Shown: positions 31,301-41,055 of the stretch, piece by piece
How the letters are laid out: each line of letters begins with the position of its first letter
Numbering within the stretch: position 1 is the first letter of the stretch
NCBI GenBank assembly: GCA_977006965.1
Contig: OZ345353.1
Span: forward strand, 3,534,001-3,598,000
From: Phymatolithon calcareum
Taxonomy: Eukaryota > Rhodophyta > Florideophyceae > Hapalidiales
DNA: 64,000 nucleotides
Direction of reading: 5' to 3'
Notes under the pieces: model-generated
Seen by the model: only the letters and a program-made list of their open reading frames with translations
Told to the model about the DNA's origin: nothing
The model's database searches: none
Program-made: the position numbers and the translations under genes

Positions 31301-31350
31301 GAGAATTACGAATCAAGAACGTTTTGAGCAGCCAGATGACTATAGCGTAG
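28339..31350 (+). CDS. LINE ORF2: EEP endonuclease and reverse transcriptase
   Basis: This intact 1,003-residue protein starts at the ATG at 28339, overlapping the ORF1 stop. Residues 1-220 form an exonuclease-endonuclease-phosphatase domain (FSTFNVGGSAETPKM, LGLTETFQ, IIMGDLNARHRHWD, SNIDIFMT). The reverse transcriptase follows: KAVGPDGIAVEML, ANYRPISLLSQARKI, VQLGFRKDRST, LDLSAAYDSVP, RGVPQGSPLSP and the catalytic FADDV, then the thumb (WASENGMKWNTKPGKSEVL). The C-terminus is basic and lacks an RNase H domain. It nicks target DNA and copies the element RNA at the nick. All catalytic motifs look intact. Confidence 0.93.
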   Translation: MILGNRIIFSTFNVGGSAETPKMVDQIMAKHHVQVLGLTETFQKEDTAIRVNFDQICSTRPQGPRERPRGGVALITKAGTPTKVLGKMATKAFQVVVANVMDIAVSVAYISPLASREEYDKCLEFIHRHCRGKAIIMGDLNARHRHWDRTGNWRGNKTVSWAAKFNWRIRTTTRPTFVSNHGKSNIDIFMTKSLEGEVPELLNGMWEGVTEHIPVAMRVLNYRIITQRRKKVISKTARRSLTRTTKAREEMSKWVPGMIEQLHTCTDKRELNNWYELFLKKLKEPWTSSKPRPPRFKSFWNKELDNLAKKRTRHYKTYRRTGLESDKEALREVKMLLKKKVRKAKCDQFERYLHEVEKMGPSEAANTTSKIMKSKARRKGTNKALGAPVHPSKFSAYISSVCKAEEDWNMPLRTFALNRAMKRHIARAFNRAPKGKAVGPDGIAVEMLHANKEAGLEIMLALWETCGRLKCLPRAWRQATLIPLYKKGPAHVAANYRPISLLSQARKIIDSALDAYIRENYRFNKVQLGFRKDRSTYLAILRAKSSMKKGHPFMAVLDLSAAYDSVPRDILMKRLKEKLPQEIARMVAYLLKPSWVTSAGDETETWCIIDRGVPQGSPLSPCLYNIFMDTFAEAVSKTDRNVSESPVQLFADDVQLQAKTGRGMQKLLDIATSWASENGMKWNTKPGKSEVLKYKGLQKHTFYLAGRELYQAWRLSYLGVSMNNKGVTDDTAIARVRNAAGCIHKLRELGVNVRGFKPETCIRIFKSLIIPKWEYALHVTPMTNRLLSAIESAEGLFYKNVFGKYAEHRRDRMRVLCRLGPPKMRRRHQAERFALSLVRHKKRLEETEEYVGRDEDVKEAMKDIEYLKMYEDLRQALQKAQEGSVTKKTRREETIKVWEKEEEGRSMKIPIEGKLPGILYIGERTTRLRCLRLTFNRAPLWRKSVLGAYCGITAVVELVALQRTLASSKMSTEIEFECKRLTGALVGRELRIKNVLSSQMTIA

Positions 31351-31415
31351 AGATTATGCAAGAGCTGCCCCGTTACTCCAAGGTGAGGCTTTGGGAGCTC
31401 TCAAAAATAAAATCA

Positions 31416-32829
31416 TCAAATATCCCCTGTATCGATATGTCCTCTATTTCTTGTTTTCCAGCAGTATGATCTTGCACCGCACTGCTCGACATCCTTTCCT
31501 CACAAGTAAGTCAATGAAGTGTTCACAGCTTTGCCACCACGAACACACAAGACTATTGGCTCTGCCTTCAGTAACCGTTGATGGGATGGGATGTAGGTCG
31601 ATAAGATGATCACTAGTATACTCTTGATCCCCTTATCGAAAGCTATGGCTTCCCATTTAGTAAATAATTTATTTTCCTCGTGTTTCAATATTAATCGCGC
31701 AGTGCGCCATTCGTCGAAGGCTGCGATAAAGCGGGCTGACGTTTTGTTCTCCGCCTCGCAATCAAACCGAGAGTCACGATTGAGAGGTGGAAAACATATT
31801 GTAGTTCTGTGATATTGCGAAAGATTGCGATGCGTTTATTTCTCAAAAGGGGCTTGAGCTAACAACTCCATCTGACTGCCAGTGTGTGCTGTGAACGACA
31901 CTATCGGTAATATTGTGCTGAGAAACACAGTGCCAGCTGCTAAACGAACACTAGTCATTTGTGAACAGCGGTATCGGCACTAAACGGATCATAGGAATAT
32001 GTCAACACAACGTGAATCGCAGTAAGACTTGAGCGTTGGAGTTGAGCTCTAGTGTCGCTGATATTGTGTTTCGAGTGTTCGTACGTTACAAGTTAGCACC
32101 CTTTATTTGGCTGTCACCAATGGTGAGAGCCATGCTGACGAAGTTGTGAAGGCGAAACTCTGCTAGAATGCATTATGAAATCACTGGGAGTGAAAAGATA
32201 AAGAATGGGTTTATTTTGAAAAGGGGTGATCTCTCTGTGATTCGATGCCTCAGTCTAAGATGTGATCGGGATCGCCGCTTAAATAAGGCGCGGGCGAGCA
32301 ATTGCACACTCTACGAAAGGGGGGACACTAACCGACGCTAGACTAATAGTACGCTGAGTGTTAGTCGGTGTCTGCAATAAATCCGTCGGTTCATCTTGGA
32401 AGAGTCGTTCACCATACTGTGTTGGCAGTGTCGGTGGTGACGGAGTTTCGAACTCAGATTGCGGTGCAGTCACTGCGAAGATGCTGTCCCATTGTTGGCA
32501 CAGCGAGTGAGGAAACTCAAAGTGTCACAATCGGATCGTCGCATCTTTTGTACAGAACATGTGCGGGACAGCGGCTTGTCAAGATCGCGGAAGAAATGTA
32601 TTCCTTCCCTTCCTTATGATAAGTGCTGAAAGGAAATGGTCCACCTAGAACTATTCTATGGATGTTTTACAATTGGACGCCAATTGGGCATCGAGGAAAT
32701 CCCCGACTCTCTGGCGTAGAGAGGAGCAAGCGTTTATTCCGAAAAAGTTTTAAGATCCGTGGGGCAGCCTTGGATCCAAATTGTCAGGGAAAGTAGAAGG
32801 AGACACTAGCAAATGCAACAAAAAATGAG
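31416..32829. other. 1.4-kb stretch without a supportable gene
   Basis: Only short open frames are present and no transposon ends were recognised. Confidence 0.45.
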
Positions 32830-32855
32830 ATTACCACCTCCTGCACTCGAAACAC

Positions 32856-35323
32856 TCACGAAAAAGATTCCTCCTCAACATCTTCGTCCCCTGAGAAAAC
32901 AGCAAACCCATGCCCTTCAATAGTTTCACCTTGCTGATCTGGTGGTAGTGCGAACAACATGAAAACATTTTCATGAGTTTGAGGCCCAATCTCCCTCTCA
33001 TTCCTTAAGCCGACTATGTGAATGCTGTCTTTGGAGGATTCCTTGAATTCTACTTGCTCGGGAAAGAGAATACCAGTAACATAGAAAAGCTGTGCAAATT
33101 TTCTGATGTCCCTTGCTCGAGGTATGTCTCCATTCTTTCGAAACTTGTCTGCTTTCCGCAAAAGCCTAGGACATGACAGTAGTGCGATCGCTTGAGGGTA
33201 GCTCAGACGACCAAAACGGCTGGATGCTAGAAATGCCGATGCTTTTTCCACGTCATCTTCTGTCAACGGCACGTCATCTTCTCTCAGCGGCACGTCATCT
33301 TGAGAATTGACGGTACTTTTCGTGAGCACGGGGCGATTTATTCTCGGTGGAGGATTGAGAACACCGTCCCAACGTCTCGAAAATGAAACCACTGCGTTCA
33401 TGGTTAGGCTATGCTTTTCTGCAAGATCATGCACCAGGTCAATGTATGTACTGCGATATGATGAAATGAACCAAAATCCACGTCCAGTGGGAGAGAGCCC
33501 TCGAAGGGCTCCAATGACAGCTTGTGGAATGGCCCGCTCGAAGTCCCGAAGAAGCAATTTTCCCTCTGGGAGAGTGGAGAAATTGTAGATGATACCTGCT
33601 AGTATCACTTCTACAACGTACACCCCACATAACACCCAGATGCTTGCTAACCAAGTACTGACGTCGACGATCTGCGCCCTGTACCAATCAAAGCATTGGA
33701 ATTATTTATTTATTTTTATTCTTTTCTCGAAAAGTGTCGAGAATAAATAATTTATTGTTGAACGCAGAAGCAATAAATTATTGTATTCAAGTTCAGCGAG
33801 GTATAAATAACTGGTTATTCCCCGAATTATTGGATCCTTCTTGCTACTTTCTGTCGCGATAGAATAACCGGATCGAAAAAATGAGGAGTCCGATACAATA
33901 ATTGTCGCAACCACGACGATCTCAATAAATACAATAAATATGCGAGACTCAGAAATAAATTATTGGAACAATAATTTAAATAATTACAATAGCAATTATT
34001 TTTTCCAATGCTTTGGTACCAATGGCCCACAACGAATATAGCACCAGCGAATTCATTGTCCAAATCATAACTCCATTGAGCTACATTCGACGGCCCGTAC
34101 GTAACAAGTCCTCCTTGGTGAACGAAAATGTTGTGGTGCGAATTCGACAGTACGAAATGTAACATTGTAGCTATAAGCGTCAAAATAGCTACAAAGAGAG
34201 CAGCAGAAGTGCCTTGTGATTTAAGTGGAGCTGGGTAATCCACGAGATGACAATGATCGCTAGCACTTCTAACGAGGAACCAATCATGAATTTGGGGCAT
34301 GCATCGAGGAGGATTCCAGTTTTTGACGTTTTCGCGCATCCTTGAAGCGGAAGAGGACATACTCTGATGGAAGGCAATGATTACGATTCCACCGAACAGG
34401 ACTGCAGGCGCCATCCCAAACCACTTGTAGCGCTTGGCGAGCGTAACCGGTGGAGACGGTATCCCTGCAAGGGAAGCGACGGCCTCGAGAAGATGATTAT
34501 GTGCGACGGTGGTGATATCGTTTAAGACATCCATGTGCTCTCCAGCGGTGGCGTTTGTGGCAATTACGGTACGCCCCGTCAGAAAGGGACGTCTATTGAG
34601 CAGTGCCGGCTTTCCGGACTCAATTAGCTCCCTTTCTCTCACTTCCGGGTCTTTGCTTCTTCTGATGGCTTGCTCCAGACCAGTCTGGAAAGCGCTTTCC
34701 AGTTGCTCGGTCGAGTAATTCAGGTCGAAGGGTATTATCTCGATTCCCAGGCCTTTGCGCAAACGTGAACCGTTGTGTACTGTCATATATTGAGCAGCAG
34801 TATCTGGCAGTGGTGTCCCCTTATCTCGTATTGAACGTTTGAGAGTGAAATCACGCCAGGTAGCGGCGTTCTCTGTGCAGCTTCTGTATATGTCGCCTCC
34901 ACTCCACTGATTGATTTTAAAATCACCTATAAGTCCAATCGGAGATGAGCCACTGTCAAAGTTTTCGTAGAGAAGTCGAACGGGATGCGCAGTGGCGTTA
35001 CCGGCGTCCAAGCAGACTTTCTGAGTAAGCAAGGTCACAATATTATCGCCAACGAAAAATAATTGCTCATCAGCAGTCCTTGAGTGATTCAGGGCCCACT
35101 GCCATTCTTCGTTGATGGTGCTACGCAAGGTCATAGAGCGGCGGTTGGTAGACAGACCCGGAATGTAGCATCTTGTTGATTTTGAAGAGCCCTTGAGCGA
35201 TCGAGAAAATGCAGATATATATCGACACCAATTTGCGTTTGATGGTGTGTAGCCCCAAGTCGAGACACATAAAAGTGTCACAGGAAGGCAGAAGAGGAAG
35301 AATTTTGCCGGTAGGGGAGACAT
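32856..35323 (-). pseudogene. Unrecognised membrane-protein family, copy 1 (split by a MITE)
   Basis: When the MITE at 33689-34015 and one 8-bp duplication are ignored, the frame is continuous: about 710 codons from the ATG at 35323. It has a signal peptide (KFFLFCLPVTLLCVSTWGY, residues 7-25) and an ectodomain of about 275 residues with several Asn-X-Ser/Thr sites. Hydrophobic segments lie near residues 303-320, 373-392 and 450-475. A cytosolic C-terminal part follows (PRLLRKADKFRKNGDIPRARDIRKF, then an acidic end). The DNA at the frame's end reads TTTTTCGTGAGT, so the final stop may lie in an intron and a further exon may exist. Homology to copy 2 spans about 32830-35605. I do not recognise the family; it looks like a receptor or channel-type surface protein, but function is unknown. 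Confidence 0.8.
33689..34015. mobile_element. hAT MITE, 327 bp, inside copy 1
   Basis: A perfect 13-bp terminal inverted repeat, CAAAGCATTGGAA, is flanked by an exact 8-bp duplication, GTACCAAT, at 33681-33688 and 34016-34023. Comparison with copies 2 and 3 of the host gene shows the uninterrupted site. The interior is AT-rich with repeated AATAAATTATT-like blocks. Duplication length and the CAAAG start identify a hAT-type MITE. Confidence 0.95.
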
Positions 35324-35579
35324 GCGTTGAGTGGCGAGTTTCGGTGCCCAGGTACCAGCCCATCCACGTTTTCGTGAACAGAGAGAAATAATTTTTCGTG
35401 AACGCATGTTTATGTAGGAATGCGTCCACGAAAAATTATTTCTCTCTGTTCACGAAAACGTGGAGACATGCGTTGAGTGGCGAGTTTCGGTGCCCAGGTA
35501 CCAGCCCATCCACGTTTTCGTGAACAGAGAGAAATAATTTTTCGTGAACGCATGTTTATGTAGGAATGCGTCCACGAAA
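35316..35579. repeat. 118-bp direct duplication with inverted spacer
   Basis: The unit at 35316-35433 is repeated at 35462-35579. The 28-bp spacer is an exact reverse complement of part of the unit, so 35364-35400 and 35427-35463 form perfect 37-nt inverted arms. The unit covers the start codon and upstream region of copy 1; copy 2 has a single unit. Confidence 0.9.
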
Positions 35580-35721
35580 GAAAATCGAGCTGAACCGAGA
35601 CTTTGCATTTTGCATAAGTATGTATACAATTTTATGAAGATAATATTGGGGCAAACTCATTGGGCATTTGAAGTCCGAACACACAAACTAGACTCCATTT
35701 GAGACCCCGCCATAACAATAT

Positions 35722-36109
35722 CCCACGTGCAGACCTTATATGCGATTAATCGCATATCAAGCAAAGAAAACTTCACAGCTCGCAGAATATCGCCGGTTTT
35801 CCAATTTTTTTCCTGTTGATAATCGAAGAGGGCTGTCTGCCTTCTATACAGATTCTCTTCGCCTTCAGAAGACTCCTTTATTGCTCTATAGAACTAAAGA
35901 CATTTTATCGAAAAGAAGGCGAGCTATGAGTAAACCATTTATATGCGATATTTCGCATGTAACTTCGTAATCATAGCTGATATTTTTATGATGCTCGACA
36001 CTTCAACAGGATTTTCAACAAGGACAAAAAGTTTAAAAAAGCACAATGTTGCTATCAAAAATGTACATTTTCCTTATATGCGAAAAATCGCATGCCCCAT
36101 GCACGTGGG
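35722..36109. mobile_element. MITE with internal GCGAT palindromes, 388 bp
   Basis: The inverted ends CCCACGTGCA and TGCACGTGGG are each flanked by ATAT (35718-35721 and 36110-36113), giving a 4-bp or shorter duplication. Three related palindromes of the form TATATGCGAT-TCGCATAT lie inside at about 35737, 35939 and 36074. No coding sequence is present; the superfamily is unresolved. Confidence 0.7.
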
Positions 36110-36271
36110 ATATCAGATTCTCTTCAGGCCTTCTCTGAAAAGCATTAGTTTGACCATGGCAGTCAGCCAATTCTGTTTTACTGTCCTTGCTGCAAGTAAA
36201 CAAAATCATTGTTGTATCGCGAAGATGCCCAGAAAAGAAACGAGAGAAGCAACCTTGAAACAGTCATTCTA

Positions 36272-36445
36272 GAGCGCAAAACAATGAAAAATTGCACCCC
36301 GACTCATCTTGGCCTATCTCGAATTTTTGCTGACCGATTCTCACACTTTTGTACTGTGGGCTCCACATCATGAGTAGAGCCCTCAGCAAAAATTCGAGAT
36401 ATGGCCAAGATGAGTCGGGGTGCAATTTTTCATTGTTTTGCGCTC
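36272..36445. mobile_element. Palindromic MITE, TA-flanked
   Basis: The two halves are near-perfect inverted copies for over 60 bp, starting GAGCGCAAAACAATG, with a loop of about 45 bp. TA lies on each side (36270-36271 and 36446-36447), and removing the element would restore TTCTAGAA. This suggests a mariner-type MITE. Confidence 0.75.
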
Positions 36446-36640
36446 TAGAATCCATGATGGAGCGAGTGGCAAAATGTCGTCCCCAGAAACGAGGGAAACA
36501 AGAGATGTCCGCCCTGTATCAATTGTAAGTTGGACCTCTGCTATGTTTCATATATGCTGCGGCTATGGACACCAAAGAAAGTATCATAGCATCATCAGTT
36601 TAGTGGATTTCTATTTGTGCATCAACGACGAACTGACGCC

Positions 36641-36691
36641 GAATGGGGGAAACAAATCCCGTGTTTCCCCGGGGATTTGTTTCCCCCATTC
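36641..36691. repeat. Perfect 20-bp hairpin
   Basis: GAATGGGGGAAACAAATCCC at 36641-36660 is followed after an 11-base loop by its exact reverse complement at 36672-36691. It could be a minimal MITE or a stem-loop. Confidence 0.7.
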
Positions 36692-36699
36692 TGGGGAAA

Positions 36700-38289
36700 T
36701 TTTTTTTCATTTCTGTTTTGTTGAAGTTTTTATGCACTTTTCCGTGGGAGAACAAATACATGAAAGTTTCGTTTCGGTTGCACGCTTTCGCAAGCTTACA
36801 ACACAAAAACGGGACGTTTCAGGGGACAAGCAGTATGTGGATCACTTTTTTGTGACACAAATGATGTGCTGACATTTCGGGCCATTTTAGATCTCTAATA
36901 GAGCTTTTCGGGGCATAATCGGCCTAGTACGCCTTTCAAAATCGGCTGATAATGAGGCTATCCTCATAATACAAATGGGGTAAAATACTACAATCAAGCG
37001 TGACGATATCCGTAAATTTGTGTTCACGTTACGATTTGTGTTAACACAAATGCGCCGTTTTGTTTATGGGGTTGGTCTCGATGGAGGGGAAGGACCAAAA
37101 TTTAGGAACATGCTCGTAAACGCCGCTCAAATTTGCAAGATAAGCTTCGACAGAGTAGATCAGCGCTAAGGTGAGGGATCATGGCGGAACCAAGTAAGCA
37201 AGAACCAAGGTTGGTCTTTCCCCGCAAATAATCAAGTATCAAAGAAAAGCATGAATCAAAGTAAAGCAAGTATCAAGAGATAATCAGTAATGATGAATCC
37301 AAAAAGCAAGACCAAGAGCCAATAAAAAAAGAATCGAAAAGTAGATAAGCAAGAAAGGTGCCGACTTGCCTTCAATTGGGACACATGGTACCTTCCAGAG
37401 CATATATTTTACAGCACAGGTAGTGTATCGTACCAGAAATCAGGTCATTAATGCCAATGCATTATTAAATTTTAATGTTTGTGCCTTCGCCCGCGGTCTG
37501 CGGTATATTAGGGGCTACCCACTGTGTAGACTGCATCTAGATGGAAAAGAAGTTTTGAGGACTCTAATGCATTGAACAAACGTGTGTATGTCCTGTACAT
37601 CTTACCACCCACAGGAACATAGGAGCATTCGGCCCGGATACGAAGTGTTTGAGCACGCCTATGCAATATACGAACGTGCGTAGGTCTTTTACATCTTACC
37701 ACACACAGGAACGTTCCGTCCGGATCAGATCACCCCCTTTACACTTAGCACCACCATCACGGCTTTTTCGTGAGACAACACGCTTGAGTGAACAGTGTGT
37801 ACCACGTATACCTGAGTACATCGAACCCCATATTCGGGTCCTCTCTGCATATAAAGGCGTCTCTGTATCCTTAAAAAGCCATGGCATTGCCGAATATTGA
37901 ATTAAGAGTCACCACTTTGGATTTTAAATCCCAGCCGTGCAACCGTCTTGATCATTATTGGGGTCTTTCTTCATTCATCTTGCATCAAACCTGACAAAAA
38001 CACAAGCATAGCATCCATTCCCGAAGGTCAATGGCGCGAGCACTCTGCGCCTGTGGATGAATCTGCCGAATCAGAGCGAAATGGTAGAGCGGAGACAATT
38101 GCTACTGGAGCTCACATGCTTAATGGAGGATCTTCTCGTCCCTTAGACAGCTTGGGGTAGGTGAATAATTGCGATGTGCAGAACAGTCGGAAAATGCTCA
38201 ATGACGCTAGGAACAGCTGTTCCTACTACAACTATCGGCTGGATTCCCGAAGTGGCACAGTAAAGCTTCTTCATAGTAGACATATATTG
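36700..38289. other. 1.6-kb non-coding stretch with a diverged tandem repeat
   Basis: No gene is supportable. A unit of roughly 95 bp containing TACATCTTACCAC and CACAGGAAC occurs twice, at about 37566-37625 and 37660-37720. Confidence 0.45.
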
Positions 38290-38301
38290 TAATCTTGAGC
38301 T

Positions 38302-38448
38302 AACATATGCTTCTCTCCTTGGCGATATCCCAAACCAAGGTATTGAATCGTCCATAAAAGACGCTTCCGACCACAGCAAGTGGAGTCGCATGAAGCGTTC
38401 TAGACGTGCTAGCCTCGTAGGGGAATAAAGCAATCATCATCATCATCA
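38302..38448 (+). mobile_element. 5'-truncated LINE 3' tail
   Basis: A 147-bp fragment encodes the last residues of a LINE ORF2 (SKWSRMKRSRRASL) followed by AATAAAGCAATC and an (ATC)n tail. It is flanked by an exact 12-bp duplication, TAATCTTGAGCT, at 38290-38301 and 38449-38460. This is a classic severe 5' truncation. Confidence 0.88.
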
Positions 38449-38460
38449 TAATCTTGAGCT

Positions 38461-39937
38461 GTAATTTTATTAATTTCGCTATGATACGACTTCAATAGTT
38501 GCATAACCTCGATTTTTGAATATCAGGGTAGCCTACATTGCCTATGCAAAAGGCAAGGATCGACTGCACTAGAAAGAACGTGACTCTTATGATAGCACGG
38601 CAAAAACTCTGAAATGATGCGATTACCAACTCCACTGGAATGACACCAATCATTATGTAACATGTCTTCCATTAAACATGGACGTTCTTACTTATTAGGT
38701 GTAACTACTTTTGGTAAACATCTTGGTTATGTCGACTCGAAGCGAGAAGCTGGGATTGAATGCTATCCATCGCGGTTCGCTCTTGCGGAATTTGTAAGCG
38801 CAAAAACAACGAAACTAAAAACCAGATGAGTCTCATCGCAAGATTTGCGCACGCTTGGAGTCTTGGACTTCCGTAATGGACGAGAAGAGCACAACTAATG
38901 TACAAGGTGACTTAAATAGTACTTAAGTTCAGTTCCAAATTTCGGCTTCACGTAAGAGTCAGACGGAATTCGAAAATATATGAGTAGAGTTGAGCGCTAC
39001 TGCACTTTCTAATGCTCACTTCCCCTTTCTCAGCTCAGACAACACGGGGATCCCTCATATAGATTGCAGTCCACAACGTTCACAGTGCGAACAATAACTG
39101 TTGATGCAAGTAGAAACCACGCAGGAGAGCTCGCACTCGATATGACACCACGTTCGATTCTTCTATATTTCAAACGCCCTCCTAGACCATCTGCGTAGGC
39201 TTTTGCTGTTGCTGCTCTATCTATGTCTGTTGAGCAAACAATAGAAAGTGAAAGAGCAGACAATGAGCGTGTGCTAGACTCTTCTATAGGTATCGCAAGT
39301 AATCAGGCGCAAGTTGAAGTTCGACTTGCAACAGTGCTTTCTCAACATCTATCTGTAGCGGCAGTTCTATACTGCTTGGGGCACATATAGTAACAGAACG
39401 GGAGATAATCAGAGGAGTAGTTGAGCTTTCCCAACCCTCAATACTCCTCGCCTTATCAACGATTCTCAGTCGTTCCCACGACGCATTAAAAAACTAATTG
39501 ATTCACGACAAAAAATACAGAAATGTATGTGGCATGACTTCAAAGTTGTGTACGGAAACACATCCACTCGCAATTTATCTATGTATGTCCTTAAACGATC
39601 CACTTTCGCATAGTTGCCCTTTTTTCATCCTTCACCTCACCGAAGTAAAATCTTTGTTTTCCTAAAATTTGATAGCAGGTGTCAATAGAAGACGTACAAA
39701 ACTCGAGTTTCTACGACTATAGCTAGATGCAGTTGTACTCGTAGAAACTCATAAAATACTTGAGGGCAATAAAATGAAAGAAACTATATCCGATTTCATG
39801 GTTGCGTAAGCTGGATAAGCATTCCCAAAGTCCTCGTTGCCTTAATAGGATAAAACTACTCACTTCTCGTATTGTAAGCCTCTGCAATCCGCTGCACATC
39901 ACTGATTGATGTTTACCCCGCACAGGGGCTTTGAGCG
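38461..39937. other. 1.5-kb stretch, no gene recognised
   Basis: Short minus-strand frames (38705-38905, 39030-39263) look partly membrane-like but have no recognisable family. The right part carries the dispersed repeat listed separately. Confidence 0.4.
39728..39892 (-). repeat. Dispersed repeat, copy 1
   Basis: The segment is about 70-75% identical to 51197-51360 in the same orientation. Both minus-strand readings share a protein-like core (GNAYPAY, SSILWV), so the repeat is probably a remnant of a duplicated coding region. Confidence 0.55.
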
Positions 39938-40320
39938 CGAATGTCACCGAACTGGCTTATGCGGCGAAACGGTTGCGGTCAAGAAGGGTTGGGAAGTCAC
40001 CGACTCCGCCTGGTCGAAGGGATTCACAGGCGTGACGCCTGTACGATCCAAGCACTCGAGCCAGAGTCCAGAAACCTCCGGGACAGGGACGACGTCATCC
40101 TCAGACGGCGACCTTGGCTTGGCCGTCGACCTTCGAACGAACGCACAAAAAAGGGAAATGGGACCTTTAGCGCAGTTGTCTCCGCGCTGGCTTGCATGAC
40201 GACGGTTGCGAACAAGAAGGTTGGGAGGAGCACCGACTCCGCGTGGTCGAAGGGCCGTGCAGGCGAAGTTGAGCGTGCTACGAGCCGAGCATTCGAGCTG
40301 AAATCCAGAACTCCCCACCT
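39938..40320 (+). repeat. Unclassified repeat family, partial plus full unit
   Basis: A unit of about 230 bp (40085-40320) is preceded by the second half of another unit (39938-40085). A third, inverted copy lies at 60195-60440. All share GACCTTCGAA-like and TCCGCGTGGTCGAAGGG-like blocks. No ends or duplications were resolved. Confidence 0.65.
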
Positions 40321-40652
40321 TCCTTTACTCAGAGGAAGGAAGTAACTAGCATATATACTACAACCTACACAAAAGACAGCGATGCAGCGCATAGACACGC
40401 GAGAGACACGTGCAAGTATGGCCTAACAGATCACCTACCACGAGCAACATGACTATCGCGATCCAAATTGTGCGGCGTACAGTCGCGAGAGGAAAAAGCG
40501 ACCACCTTGGGACAGCGACATAACAGCAGGCGCTACACACGCATCTTCATTTTTTGCAATGGATTAGATTGGATTTCTGTTCAATTGAAGCTCCCTTTGT
40601 CAATTATCATTGCACCTGAGAGACTTTTTCTTTACGCTGCAATGCAAAAGAT

Positions 40653-40720
40653 GAGGCAATCCGAATAATATTAGGATTGCCTCCTCCAAAGGGTCATATT
40701 ATGACCTTTTGGATTGCCTC
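40653..40720. repeat. 68-bp nested palindrome
   Basis: GAGGCAATCC at 40653 is mirrored by GGATTGCCTC at 40674 and again at 40711; an inner palindrome, AAAGGGTCATATTATGACC, sits between. The arrangement suggests a tiny MITE or a cruciform-forming site. Confidence 0.65.
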
Positions 40721-40723
40721 ACC

Positions 40724-41055
40724 GCTGCGCAATCCTGAAAAAACTTAACGGTACCGTATCGAAGATGCTGGCCTCTATGACCAAAAAAACGATAGCCGAA
40801 GAAGCAAGAGAGCCCTTAATGCCGGTGATACAATCGATTAAGGCCCATCGCTGGGGATGGTTAGGATATGTTCTACGCATGCATGACAATAATCTCGTTT
40901 GCAGGATACTAATACATTGTGAACCCGGGACATGCGCCTCTCTCCTTGGCGATATACCAAACCAAGATATCGAATCGACCATAGCAAACGCCTTCGACCT
41001 CAGCAAGTGGAGTCAAATGAAGCCTTCTAGACGAGCTAGCCTCTTAGGGTAGTAA
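40724..41055 (+). pseudogene. LINE ORF2 C-terminal fragment
   Basis: The reading to the stop at 41052 contains HRWGWLGYVLRMHDN, then GDIPNQDIESTI and SKWSQMKPSRRASLLG, the C-terminal region typical of many LINE ORF2 proteins. It is a longer member of the family whose last part alone is present at 38302 and 46212. It lacks the RT core and is 5'-truncated. The (ATC)n tail of the others is replaced by GTAAAAGCAAGAAG. Confidence 0.75.

Larger units (their letters stand above)
26690..31410 (+). mobile_element. LINE (EEP endonuclease type) with ORF1 and ORF2
   Basis: The two open frames overlap by ATGA at 28339-28342, which suggests reinitiation for ORF2. ORF1 is open right up to the junction with the Tigger element, with no good upstream ATG, so the LINE is 5'-truncated there. 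The 3' end is probably near 31410, after an AATAAAATCATCAAAT stretch resembling the AATAAAGCAATCATCATC tails of smaller LINE fragments in this window. I did not find a target duplication. Confidence 0.82.
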
